Source: Nymphaea colorata (Eukaryota; Streptophyta; Magnoliopsida; Nymphaeales; Nymphaeaceae). From it: 64,000 nt of DNA. Below the pieces are notes generated by a model. The model saw only the letters and a program-made list of their open reading frames with translations. It did no database searches and was not told the origin of the DNA. Made by a program: the position numbers and the translations under genes. The stretch is taken from the NCBI RefSeq assembly GCF_008831285.2, contig NW_022204507.1:5476174-5540173 (forward strand). Direction: 5' to 3'. Below are positions 27,360 to 37,875 of this stretch, one piece after another (positions within the stretch are counted from its first letter, which is position 1; every line of letters begins with the position of its first letter).

Positions 27360-29659
27360 GATCTCTTTTAAATAATCCAACGAGTTTAACTTCTTGTTAC
27401 ATCTATAGCGAAGGATTTAAGGAATGGAAATCACAAGTTACTATCATTACGAGTGGAATTTAAGTGATTCTTTTGATCGCACATATTTAATTCAATGTGC
27501 TTAACTTGTTATTACATCCATATTAAATGATATAGTGAATTGAAATCACAAGATTAAAAGAAAATGAATGAGACTCAACTGATTGATTTGCTCACTCATA
27601 TTTAATTAATGTGTCTCACTTGTTATTACATGTATAATGAATGATTTTAATGATTGAAATCACAAGTTCATATGTATGTAAATGGGATCATTACCTTAGT
27701 TACACCCCTTGTAGTTAATCCAATTAGTTGAACTTGTTGTTACATCATCTATGATGAATGATCTAAGGAAAAGAAATCACAAGTTTGTGTCAATAATAGT
27801 GGGATTTAATTCATTCATTTGATCACACATATTAAATTAAATGTGTATAACATTTTATTAATACATATTAAAATGATGTAGTGGATTGAAATCACAAGTT
27901 TAAATGAAATTGAATGAGATTCAGGTTATTCATTTGCTCAATCACACTAAATATAATGTGTTTCACTTGTTATTGCATCTATAATGAATGATTTAAGTGA
28001 TTGCAATCACAAGTTCACGTGGATACAAATGGGATCTATGCATTAGTTTGATCCCTTGCAGTTAATCTAATGAGTTGAACTTGTAGTTACATATCTAATT
28101 ATTGATCTAAGAGATTTAAATCATAAGTTCGTATCAATGCCCGAGAGATTTAATTCATTCATTTGATCACACATATTTAATTGAAAGTGGTTAACTTGTT
28201 GATGCATTCACATTGAATGGTTCGTATGAAAATGAATGAGATTCAACTCATTCAAATGATCTCTTGTAGTTAATCTAATATGTTTCGTTTGTTATAAAGT
28301 CTGTAATGAATGGTTTAAAAGATTAAAATCACTAGTTTATATGGATACAAAAGGAACCAATGCATTTGTTCGATCCCTTGTATCCAATCTAATGAGTTAA
28401 CTTCATGTTACATCTATGGCGAACGATTTGAGGGATTGAAATCGCAAGTTCCCTCAATACGAGTGGGATTTAAGTGTTTCTTTTGATCACGCATATTTAA
28501 TTGATTTTTTTTTTACTTGTTGTAACATCCTTATTGAATTATTTAGTCGATTGTAATCACAAGTTTAAAAGAAAATTAATGAGATTCAAGTGATTGATTT
28601 GCTCATCGATATTTAATCTAATGTGTCTCACTTGTTATTACATCTATAATGAATTATTTAATTGATTCAAATCACAAGTTCATATGTATATAAGTGGGAT
28701 CTATGCATTAGTTCGATCCCTTGTAGTTAATCCAATCGGTTGAACTTGTGGCTACATCAATAGTGAATGATCTATGGAAAGAAATCCTAAGTTTGTATCA
28801 ATAATAGTGAGATTTTATTGATTCATTTGATCATGCATATTAAATTGAATGTGGATAAGACGTTGTTAATCCATATTAAATGATTTAGTACATTGAAATC
28901 ACAATTTTAAACGAAAATGAATGAGATTCAAGTCATTCAATTGTGCAATCACAATAAATATAAGGTGTTTCACTTGTTATTACATCTAAAATGAATGATT
29001 TAAATGATTGCGATCACAAGTTCATATAGATACAAATGAGATCTAAGTATTAGTTGATCCATTGCAGTTAATCCAATGAGTTAAACTTGTAGTTACATAT
29101 CTAATGAGTTGATTCATTTGATCACACATATTTAATTGAAAGTGGTTAACTTATTGTTACATTCACATTGACTGATTTAGTGAATTGAAATCACAAGTTT
29201 GTATGAAAATGAAGGAGATTCAACTCATTCACTTGATCACTTATAGTTAATGTAATATGTTTCGCTTGTTACAATGTCTATAATGAATGATTAAAATGAC
29301 TAAAATCACTAGTTTACATGGGTAGAAATGAGACCAATGCATTTGTTTAATCCCTTGTATCTAATGCAATGAGCTTAACTTCTTGTTACATACATAGGGA
29401 ACAATTTAAGAGATGAAATCACAAGTTCCTATCAATGCGAGTTGGTTTAAGTGATGCTTTTGATGACGCATATTTAATTGAATGTGCCTAACTTGTTGTT
29501 ACATCCATATTGAATCATTTAGTAGACTGAAATCACAAGCTAAAAGAAAATGAATGAGAATCAAGTGATTCGTTTGCTCACTTATATTTAATCTAATGTG
29601 TCTCACTTGTTGTTACATTGATAATGAATGATTTAAATGATTGAAATCACAATTTGTTT
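27360..29659 (+). repeat. 21-mer HOR unit (2300 bp), subtype I
   Basis: Complete monomer order 1-21, with very few differences from the following unit. Monomer 11 has a one-base loss (AATGAGTTAACTTC near 28392). Confidence 0.95.
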
Positions 29660-29917
29660 GATCTCTTTTAAATAATCCAACGAGTTTAACTTCTTGTTAC
29701 ATCTATAGCGAAGGATTTAAGGAATGGAAATCACAAGTTACTATCATTACGAGTGGAATTTAAGTGATTCTTTTGATCGCACATATTTAATTCAATGTGC
29801 TTAACTTGTTATTACATCCATATTAAATGATATAGTGAATTGAAATCACAAGATTAAAAGAAATGAATGAGACTCAACTGATTGATTTGCTCACTCATAT
29901 TTAATCTAATGTGTCTC
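29605..29917 (+). repeat. Reference trimer 1 (monomers 1-3)
   Basis: First T1-T2-T3 trimer of the reference unit, 313 bp. Monomer 1 is a T1 shortened to 84 bp (AATTTGTTTGATCTC instead of the full T1 middle). Monomer 2 is T2 (ACGAGTGGAATTTAAG) and monomer 3 is T3 (GATTAAAAGAAAATGAATG). Confidence 0.88.
29779..29800. repeat. Short dyad GCACAT...ATGTGC at monomer 2/3 boundary
   Basis: Six-base arms GCACAT (29779-29784) and ATGTGC (29795-29800) around a 10-base AT-only-plus-one-C loop. Looser ACACAT/ATGTGT versions occur just before other T3 start boxes. It recurs in every HOR unit. Confidence 0.6.
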
Positions 29918-30264
29918 ACTTGTTATTACATGTATAATGAATGATTTTAATGATTGAAATCACAAGTTCATATGTATGTAAATGGGATCATTACCTTAGT
30001 TACACCCCTTGTAGTTAATCCAATTAGTTGAACTTGTTGTTACATCATCTATGATGAATGATCTAAGGAAAAGAAATCACAAGTTTGTGTCAATAATAGT
30101 GGGATTTAATTCATTCATTTGATCACACATATTAAATTAAATGTGTATAACATTTTATTAATACATATTAAAATGATGTAGTGGATTGAAATCACAAGTT
30201 TAAATGAAATTGAATGAGATTCAGGTTATTCATTTGCTCAATCACACTAAATATAATGTGTTTC
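29918..30264 (+). repeat. Reference trimer 2 (monomers 4-6)
   Basis: 347 bp. Monomer 4 is T1 (TTCATATGTATGTAAATGGG), monomer 5 is T2 (AATAATAGTGGGATTTAATT) and monomer 6 is T3 (TTTAAATGAAATTGAATGAG). Monomer 6 has an eroded start box, ACATTTTATTAATACAT. Confidence 0.88.
30031..30085. repeat. Intramonomer inverted repeat AACTTGT...ACAAGTT
   Basis: AACTTGT at 30031-30037 and its reverse complement ACAAGTT at 30079-30085 enclose 41 bases. The two arms are parts of the two recurrent monomer boxes, so most full-length monomers keep a 5-7 bp version of this dyad. Monomers 9 and 17, which have lost the second box, do not. One example is given; a structural role is not shown. Confidence 0.7.
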
Positions 30265-30586
30265 ACTTGTTATTGCATCTATAATGAATGATTTAAGTGA
30301 TTGCAATCACAAGTTCACGTGGATACAAATGGGATCTATGCATTAGTTTGATCCCTTGCAGTTAATCTAATGAGTTGAACTTGTAGTTACATATCTAATT
30401 ATTGATCTAAGAGATTTAAATCATAAGTTCGTATCAATGCCCGAGAGATTTAATTCATTCATTTGATCACACATATTTAATTGAAAGTGGTTAACTTGTT
30501 GATGCATTCACATTGAATGGTTCGTATGAAAATGAATGAGATTCAACTCATTCAAATGATCTCTTGTAGTTAATCTAATATGTTTC
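30265..30586 (+). repeat. Reference trimer 3 (monomers 7-9)
   Basis: 322 bp. Monomer 7 is T1 (TTCACGTGGATACAAATGGG), monomer 8 is T2 (TCAATGCCCGAGAGATTTAA) and monomer 9 is a T3 shortened to 93 bp that has lost the TGAAATCACAAGTT box. Monomers 7-9 are absent from 12-mer A. Confidence 0.88.
30297..30310. repeat. 14-bp perfect palindrome in monomer 7
   Basis: GTGATTGCAATCAC reads the same on both strands. It sits in monomer 7 of each 21-mer and 12-mer B (another copy is at 6903-6916), eight bases before the CACGTG-containing stretch TTCACGTGGATAC. It is absent from 12-mer A, which lacks monomer 7. Confidence 0.8.
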
Positions 30587-30929
30587 GTTTGTTATAAAGT
30601 CTGTAATGAATGGTTTAAAAGATTAAAATCACTAGTTTATATGGATACAAAAGGAACCAATGCATTTGTTCGATCCCTTGTATCCAATCTAATGAGTTTA
30701 ACTTCATGTTACATCTATGGCGAACGATTTGAGGGATTGAAATCGCAAGTTCCCTCAATACGAGTGGGATTTAGTGTTTCTTTTGATCACGCATATTTAA
30801 TTGATTTTTTTTTTACTTGTTGTAACATCCTTATTGAATTATTTAGTCGATTGTAATCACAAGTTTAAAAGAAAATTAATGAGATTCAAGTGATTGATTT
30901 GCTCATCGATATTTAATCTAATGTGTCTC
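30587..30929 (+). repeat. Reference trimer 4 (monomers 10-12)
   Basis: 343 bp. Monomer 10 is T1 (TATGGATACAAAAGGAACC), monomer 11 is T2 (AATACGAGTGGGATT) and monomer 12 is T3 (AAAAGAAAATTAATGAG). A T-tract of 8-10 bases precedes the start box of monomer 12. This trimer is absent from both 12-mer forms. Short open frames that arise here are not conserved (see rejected items). Confidence 0.88.
30805..30814 (+). repeat. T-tract before monomer 12
   Basis: Ten T here; other copies have 8-10. This is the longest homopolymer of the HOR and recurs once per 21-mer. The length changes are expected from slippage or sequencing error. Confidence 0.8.
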
Positions 30930-31271
30930 ACTTGTTATTACATCTATAATGAATTATTTAATTGATTCAAATCACAAGTTCATATGTATATAAGTGGGAT
31001 CTATGCATTAGTTCGATCCCTTGTAGTTAATCCAATCGGTTGAACTTGTGGCTACATCAATAGTGAATGATCTATGGAAAGAAATCCTAAGTTTGTATCA
31101 ATAATAGTGAGATTTTATTGATTCATTTGATCATGCATATTAAATTGAATGTGGATAAGACGTTGTTAATCCATATTAAATGATTTAGTACATTGAAATC
31201 ACAATTTTAAACGAAAATGAATGAGATTCAAGTCATTCAATTGTGCAATCACAATAAATATAAGGTGTTTC
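30930..31271 (+). repeat. Reference trimer 5 (monomers 13-15)
   Basis: 342 bp. Monomer 13 is T1 (ATGTATATAAGTGGGATC), monomer 14 is T2 (TCAATAATAGTGAGATTTTA) and monomer 15 is T3 (TTTAAACGAAAATGAATGAG). Absent from both 12-mer forms. Confidence 0.88.
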
Positions 31272-31563
31272 ACTTGTTATTACATCTAAAATAATGATTT
31301 AAATGATTGCGATCACAAGTTCATATAGATACAAATGAGATCTAAGTATTAGTTTGATCCATTGCAGTTAATCCAATGAGTTAAACTTGTAGTTACATAT
31401 CTAATGAGTTGATTCATTTGATCACACATATTTAATTGAAAGTGGTTAACTTATTGTTACATTCACATTGACTGATTTAGTGAATTGAAATCACAAGTTT
31501 GTATGAAAATGAAGGAGATTCAACTCATTCACTTGATCACTTATAGTTAATGTAATATGTTTC
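31272..31563 (+). repeat. Reference trimer 6 (monomers 16-18)
   Basis: 292 bp. Monomer 16 is T1 (TTCATATAGATACAAATGAG). Monomer 17 is a T2 shortened to 64 bp that lacks the TGAAATCACAAGTT box. Monomer 18 is T3 (TTTGTATGAAAATGAAGGAG). Monomer 18 is the partner of monomer 9 in the 12-mer B fusion. Confidence 0.88.
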
Positions 31564-31904
31564 GCTTGTTACAATGTCTATAATGAATGATTAAAATGAC
31601 TAAAATCACTAGTTTACATGGTAGAAATGAGACCAATGCATTTGTTTAATCCCTTGTATCTAATGCAATGAGCTTAACTTCTTGTTACATACATAGGGAA
31701 CAATTTAAGAGATGAAATCACAAGTTCCTATCAATGCGAGTTGGTTTAAGTGATGCTTTTGATGACGCATATTTAATTGAATGTGCCTAACTTGTTGTTA
31801 CATCCATATTGAATCATTTAGTAGACTGAAATCACAAGCTTAAAAGAAAATGAATGAGAATCAAGTGATTCGTTTGCTCACTTATATTTAATCTAATGTG
31901 TCTC
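31564..31904 (+). repeat. Reference trimer 7 (monomers 19-21)
   Basis: 341 bp. Monomer 19 is T1 (TTTACATGGTAGAAATGAG), monomer 20 is T2 (TATCAATGCGAGTTGGTTTA) and monomer 21 is T3 (CTTAAAAGAAAATGAATGAG). Present in every HOR form in the window. Confidence 0.88.
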
Positions 31905-31959
31905 ACTTGTTGTTACATTGATAATGAATGATTTAAATGATTGAAATCACAATTTGTTT

Positions 31960-33277
31960 GATCTCTTTTAAATAATCCAACGAGTTTAACTTCTTGTTAC
32001 ATCTATAGCGAAGGATTTAAGGAATGAAATCACAAGTTACTATCATTACGAGTGGAATTTAAGTGATTCTTTTGATCGCACATATTTAATTCAATGTGCT
32101 TAACTTGTTATTACATCCATATTAAATGATATAGTGAATTGAAATCACAAGATTAAAAGAAAATGAATGAGACTCAACTGATTGATTTGCTCACTCATAT
32201 TTAATCTAATGTGTCTCACTTGTTATTACATGTATAATGAATGATTTTAATGATTGAAATCACAAGTTCATATGTATGTAAATGGGATCATTACCTTAGT
32301 TACACCCCTTGTAGTTAATCCAATTAGTTGAACTTGTTGTTACATCATCTATGATGAATGATCTAAGGAAAAGAAATCACAAGTTTGTGTCAATAATAGT
32401 GGGATTTAATTCATTCATTTGATCACACATATTAAATTAAATGTGTATAACATTTTATTAATACATATTAAAATGATGTAGTGGATTGAAATCACAAGTT
32501 TAAATGAAATTGAATGAGATTCAGGTTATTCATTTGCTCAATCACACTAAATATAATGTGTTTCACTTGTTATTGCATCTATAATGAATGATTTAAGTGA
32601 TTGCAATCACAAGTTCACGTGGATACAAATGGGATCTATGCATTAGTTTGATCCTTGCAGTTAATCTAATGAGTTGAACTTGTAGTTACATATCTAATTA
32701 TTGATCTAAGAGATTTAAATATAAGTTTGTATCAATGCCCGAGAGATTTAATTCATTCATTTGATCACAATATTTAATTGAAAGTGGTTAACTTGTTGAT
32801 GCATTCACATTGAATGGTTCGTATGAAAATGAATGAGATTCAACTCATTCATTGATCACTTATAGTTAATGTAATATGTTTCGCTTGTTACAATGTCTAT
32901 AATGAATGATTAAAATGACTAAAATCACTAGTTTACATGGGTAGAAATGAGACCAATGCATTTGTTTAATCCCTTGTATCTAATGCAATGAGCTTAACTT
33001 CTTGTTACATACATAGGGAACAATTTAAGAGATGAAATCACAAGTTCCTATCAATGCGAGTTGGTTTAAGTGATGCTTTTGATGACGCATATTAATTGAT
33101 GTGCCTAACTTGTTGTTACATCCATATTGAATCATTTAGTAGACTGAAATCACAAGCTTAAAAGAAAATGAATGAGAATCAAGTGATTCGTTTGCTCACT
33201 TATATCTAATCTAATGTGTCTCACTTGTTGTTACATTGATAATGAATGATTTAAATGATTGAAATCACAATTTGTTT
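31960..33277 (+). repeat. 12-mer B HOR unit, copy 2 (1318 bp)
   Basis: Same monomer 9/18 fusion as copy 1, here at 32821-32852, and the same private variants in monomers 8, 20 and 21. It lies 5915 bp after copy 1, with two 21-mers between. The marker here reads CTCTTTTAAGTAATCC. Confidence 0.92.
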
Positions 33278-35574
33278 GATCTCTTTTAAGTAATCCAACG
33301 AGTTTAACTTCTTGTTACATCTATAGCGAAGGATTTAGGAATGGAAATCACAAGTTACTATCATTACGAGTGGAATTTAAGTGATTCTTTTGATCGCACA
33401 TATTTAATTCAATGTGCTTAATTGTTATTACATCCATATTAAATGTATAGTGAATTGAAATCACAAGATTAAAAGAAAATGAATGAGACTCAACTGATTG
33501 ATTTGCTCACTCATATTTAATCTAATGTGTCTCACTTGTTATTACATGTATAATGAATGATTTTAATGATTGAAATCACAAGTTCATATGTATGTAAATG
33601 AGATCATTACCTTAGTTACACCCCTTGTAGTTAATCCAATTAGTTGAACTTGTTGTTACATCATCTATGATGAATGATCTAAGGAAAAGAAATCACAAGT
33701 TTGTGTCAATAATAGTGGGATTTAATTCATTCATTTGATCACACATATTAAATTAAATGTGTATAACATTTTATTAATACATATTAAAATGATGTAGTGG
33801 ATTGAAATCACAAGTTTAAATGAAATTGAATGAGATTCAGGTTATTCATTTGCTCAATCACACTAAATATAATGTGTTTCACTTGTTATTGCATCTATAA
33901 TGAATGATTTAAGTGATTGCAATCACAAGTTCACGTGGATACAAATGGGATCTATGCATTAGTTTGATCCCTTGCAGTTAATCTAATGAGTTGAACTTGT
34001 AGTTACATATCTAATTATTGATCTAAGAGATTTAAATCATAAGTTCGTATCAATGCCCGAGAGATTTAATTCATTCATTTGATCACACATATTTAATTGA
34101 AAGTGGTTAACTTGTTGATGCATTCACATTGAATGGTTCGTATGAAAATGAATGAGATTCAACTCATTCAAATGATCTCTTGTAGTTAATCTAATATGTT
34201 TCGTTTGTTATAAAGTCTGTAATGAATGGTTTAAAAGATTAAAATCACTAGTTTATATGGATACAAAGGAACCAATGCATTTGTTCGATCCCTTGTATCC
34301 AATCTAATGAGTTTAACTTCATGTTACATCTATGGCGAACGATTTGAGGGATTGAAATCGCAAGTTCCCTCAATACGAGTGGGATTTAGTGTTTCTTTTG
34401 ATCACGCATATTTAATTGATTTTTTTTTTACTTGTTGTAACATCCTTATTGAATTATTTAGTCGATTGTAATCACAAGTTTAAAAGAAAATTAATGAGAT
34501 TCAAGTGATTGATTTGCTCATCGATATTTAATCTAATGTGTCTCACTTGTTATTACATCTATAATGAATTATTTAATTGATTCAAATCACAAGTTCATAT
34601 GTATATAAGTGGGATCTATGCATTAGTTCGATCCCTTGTAGTTAATCCAATCGGTTGAACTTGTGGCTACATCATAGTGAATGATCTATGGGAAAGAATC
34701 CTAAGTTTGTATCAATAATAGTGAGATTTTATTGATTCATTTGATCATGCATATTAAATTGAATGTGGATAAGACGTTGTTAATCCATATTAAATGATTT
34801 AGTACATTGAAATCACAATTTTAAACGAAAATGAATGAGATTCAAGTCATTCAATTGTGCAATCACAATAAATATAAGGTGTTTCACTTGTTATTACATC
34901 TAAAATGAATGATTTAAATGATTGCGATCACAAGTTCATATAGATACAAATGAGATCTAAGTATTAGTTTGATCCATTGCAGTTAATCCAATGAGTTAAA
35001 CTTGTAGTTACATATCTAATGAGTTGATTCATTTGATCACACATATTTAATTGAAAGTGGTTAACTTATTGTTACATTCACATTGACTGATTTAGTGAAT
35101 GAAATCACAAGTTTGTATGAAAATGAAGGAGATTCAACTCATTCACTTGATCACTTATAGTTAATGTAATATGTTTCGCTTGTTACAATGTCTATAATGA
35201 ATGATTAAAATGACTAAAATCACTAGTTTACATGGGTAGAAATGAGACCAATGCATTTGTTTAATCCCTTGTATCTAATGCAATGAGCTTAACTTCTTGT
35301 TACATACATAGGGAACAATTTAAGAGATGAAATCACAAGTTCCTATCAATGCGAGTTGGTTTAAGTGATGCTTTTGATGACGCATATTTAATTGAATGTG
35401 CCTAACTTGTTGTTACATCCATATTGAATCATTTAGTAGACTGAAATCACAAGCTTAAAAGAAAATGAATGAGAATCAAGTGATTCGTTTGCTCACTTAT
35501 ATTTAATCTAATGTGTCTCACTTGTTGTTACATTGATAATGAATGATTTAAATGATTGAAATCACAATTTGTTT
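33278..35574 (+). repeat. 21-mer HOR unit (2297 bp), subtype I
   Basis: Complete monomer order 1-21 with subtype I sites in monomers 7 and 8. Small indels occur near 33421 and 34266. Confidence 0.94.
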
Positions 35575-37875
35575 GATCTCTTTTAAATAATCCAACGAGT
35601 TTAACTTCTTGTTACATCTATAGCGAAGGATTTAAGGAATGGAAATCACAAGTTACTATCATTACGAGTGGAATTTAAGTGATTCTTTTGATCGCACATA
35701 TTTAATTCAATGTGCTTAACTTGTTATTACATCCATATTAAATGATATAGTGAATTGAAATCACAAGATTAAAAGAAAATGAATGAGACTCAACTGATTG
35801 ATTTGCTCACTCATATTTAATCTAATGTGTCTCACTTGTTATTACATGTATAATGAATGATTTTAATGATTGAAATCACAAGTTCATATGTATGTAAATG
35901 GGATCATTACCTTAGTTACACCCCTTGTAGTTAATCCAATTAGTTGAACTTGTTGTTACATCATCTATGATGAATGATCTAAGGAAAAGAAATCACAAGT
36001 TTGTGTCAATAATAGTGGGATTTAATTCATTCATTTGATCACACATATTAAATTAAATGTGTATAACATTTTATTAATACATATTAAAATGATGTAGTGG
36101 ATTGAAATCACAAGTTTAAATGAAATTGAATGAGATTCAGGTTATTCATTTGCTCAATCACACTAAATATAATGTGTTTCACTTGTTATTGCATCTATAA
36201 TGAATGATTTAAGTGATTGCAATCACAAGTTCACGTGGATACAAATGGGATCTATGCATTAGTTTGATCCCTTGCAGTTAATCTAATGAGTTGAACTTGT
36301 AGTTACATATCTAATTATTGATCTAAGAGATTTAAATCATAAGTTCGTATCAATGCCCGAGAGATTTAATTCATTCATTTGATCACACATATTTAATTGA
36401 AAGTGGTTAACTTGTTGATGCATTCACATTGAATGGTTCGTATGAAAATGAATGAGATTCAACTCATTCAAATGATCTCTTGTAGTTAATCTAATATGTT
36501 TCGTTTGTTATAAAGTCTGTAATGAATGGTTTAAAAGATTAAAATCACTAGTTTATATGGATACAAAAGGAACCAATGCATTTGTTCGATCCCTTGTATC
36601 CAATCTAATGAGTTTAACTTCATGTTACATCTATGGCGAACGATTTGAGGGATTGAAATCGCAAGTTCCCTCAATACGAGTGGGATTTAAGTGTTTCTTT
36701 TGATCACGCATATTTAATTGATTTTTTTTTTACTTGTTGTAACATCCTTATTGAATTATTTAGTCGATTGTAATCACAAGTTTAAAAGAAAATTAATGAG
36801 ATTCAAGTGATTGATTGCTCATCGATATTTAATCTAATGTGTCTCACTTGTTATTACATCTATAATGAATTATTTAATTGATTCAAATCACAAGTTCATA
36901 TGTATATAAGTGGGATCTATGCATTAGTTCGATCCCTTGTAGTTAATCCAATCGGTTGAACTTGTGGCTACATCAATAGTGAATGATCTATGGGAAAGAA
37001 ATCCTAAGTTTGTATCAATAATAGTGGATTTTATTGATTCATTTGATCATGCATATTAAATTGAATGTGGATAAGACGTTGTTAATCCATATTAAATGAT
37101 TTAGTACATTGAAATCACAATTTTAAACGAAAATGAATGAGATTCAAGTCATTCAATTGTGCAATCACAATAAATATAAGGTGTTTCACTTGTTATTACA
37201 TCTAAAATGAATGATTTAAATGATTGCGATCACAAGTTCATATAGATACAAATGAGATCTAAGTATTAGTTTGATCCATTGCAGTTAATCCAATGAGTTA
37301 AACTTGTAGTTACATATCTAATGAGTTGATTCATTTGATCACACATATTTAATTGAAAGTGGTTAACTTATTGTTACATTCACATTGACTGATTTAGTGA
37401 ATTGAAATCACAAGTTTGTATGAAAATGAAGGAGATTCAACTCATTCACTTGATCACTTATAGTTAATGTAATATGTTTCGCTTGTTACAATGTCTATAA
37501 TGAATGATTAAATGACTAAAATCACTAGTTTACATGGGTAGAAATGAGACCAATGCATTTGTTTAATCCCTTGTATCTAATGCAATGAGCTTAACTTCTT
37601 GTTACATACATAGGGAACAATTTAAGAGATGAAATCACAAGTTCCTATCAATGCGAGTTGGTTTAAGTGATGCTTTTGATGACGCATATTTAATTGAATG
37701 TGCCTAACTTGTTGTTACATCCATATTGAATCATTTAGTAGACTGAAATCACAAGCTTAAAAGAAAATGAATGAGAATCAAGTGATTCGTTGCTCACTTA
37801 TATTTAATCTAATGTGTCTCACTTGTTGTTACATTGATAATGAATGATTTAAATGATTGAAATCACAATTTGTTT
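35575..37875 (+). repeat. 21-mer HOR unit (2301 bp), subtype I
   Basis: Complete monomer order 1-21 with subtype I sites; nearly identical to the reference copy. Confidence 0.95.

Larger units (their letters stand above)
29660..31959 (+). repeat. 21-mer HOR unit (2300 bp), reference copy
   Basis: I used this copy to define the unit. Box positions are 29605, 29689, 29804, 29918, 30032, 30150, 30265, 30379, 30494, 30587, 30701, 30815, 30930, 31044, 31160, 31272, 31385, 31449, 31564, 31677, 31790 and 31905. The intervals are 84, 115, 114, 114, 118, 115, 114, 115, 93, 114, 114, 115, 114, 116, 112, 113, 64, 115, 113, 113 and 115 bp: 21 monomers, 2300 bp. The short intervals 84, 93 and 64 are fixed truncations of monomers 1, 9 and 17. 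Confidence 0.95.

Noticed and set aside
30520-30545. CENP-B box candidate around TTCGTATGAAAATGAATG
   Set aside because: It has TTCG and an A at the right spacing, but the CGGG core of the CENP-B box is missing (ATGA instead). I do not call a CENP-B box.
30641-30856. 71-codon open frame on the plus strand (related frames at 13519-13752 plus, and 44798-44992 minus)
   Set aside because: All lie in the same HOR segment (monomers 10-12). Other copies break the frame by one-base indels, for example near 28392, and no codon-level conservation or start context is visible. They are chance gaps between stop codons in a satellite.
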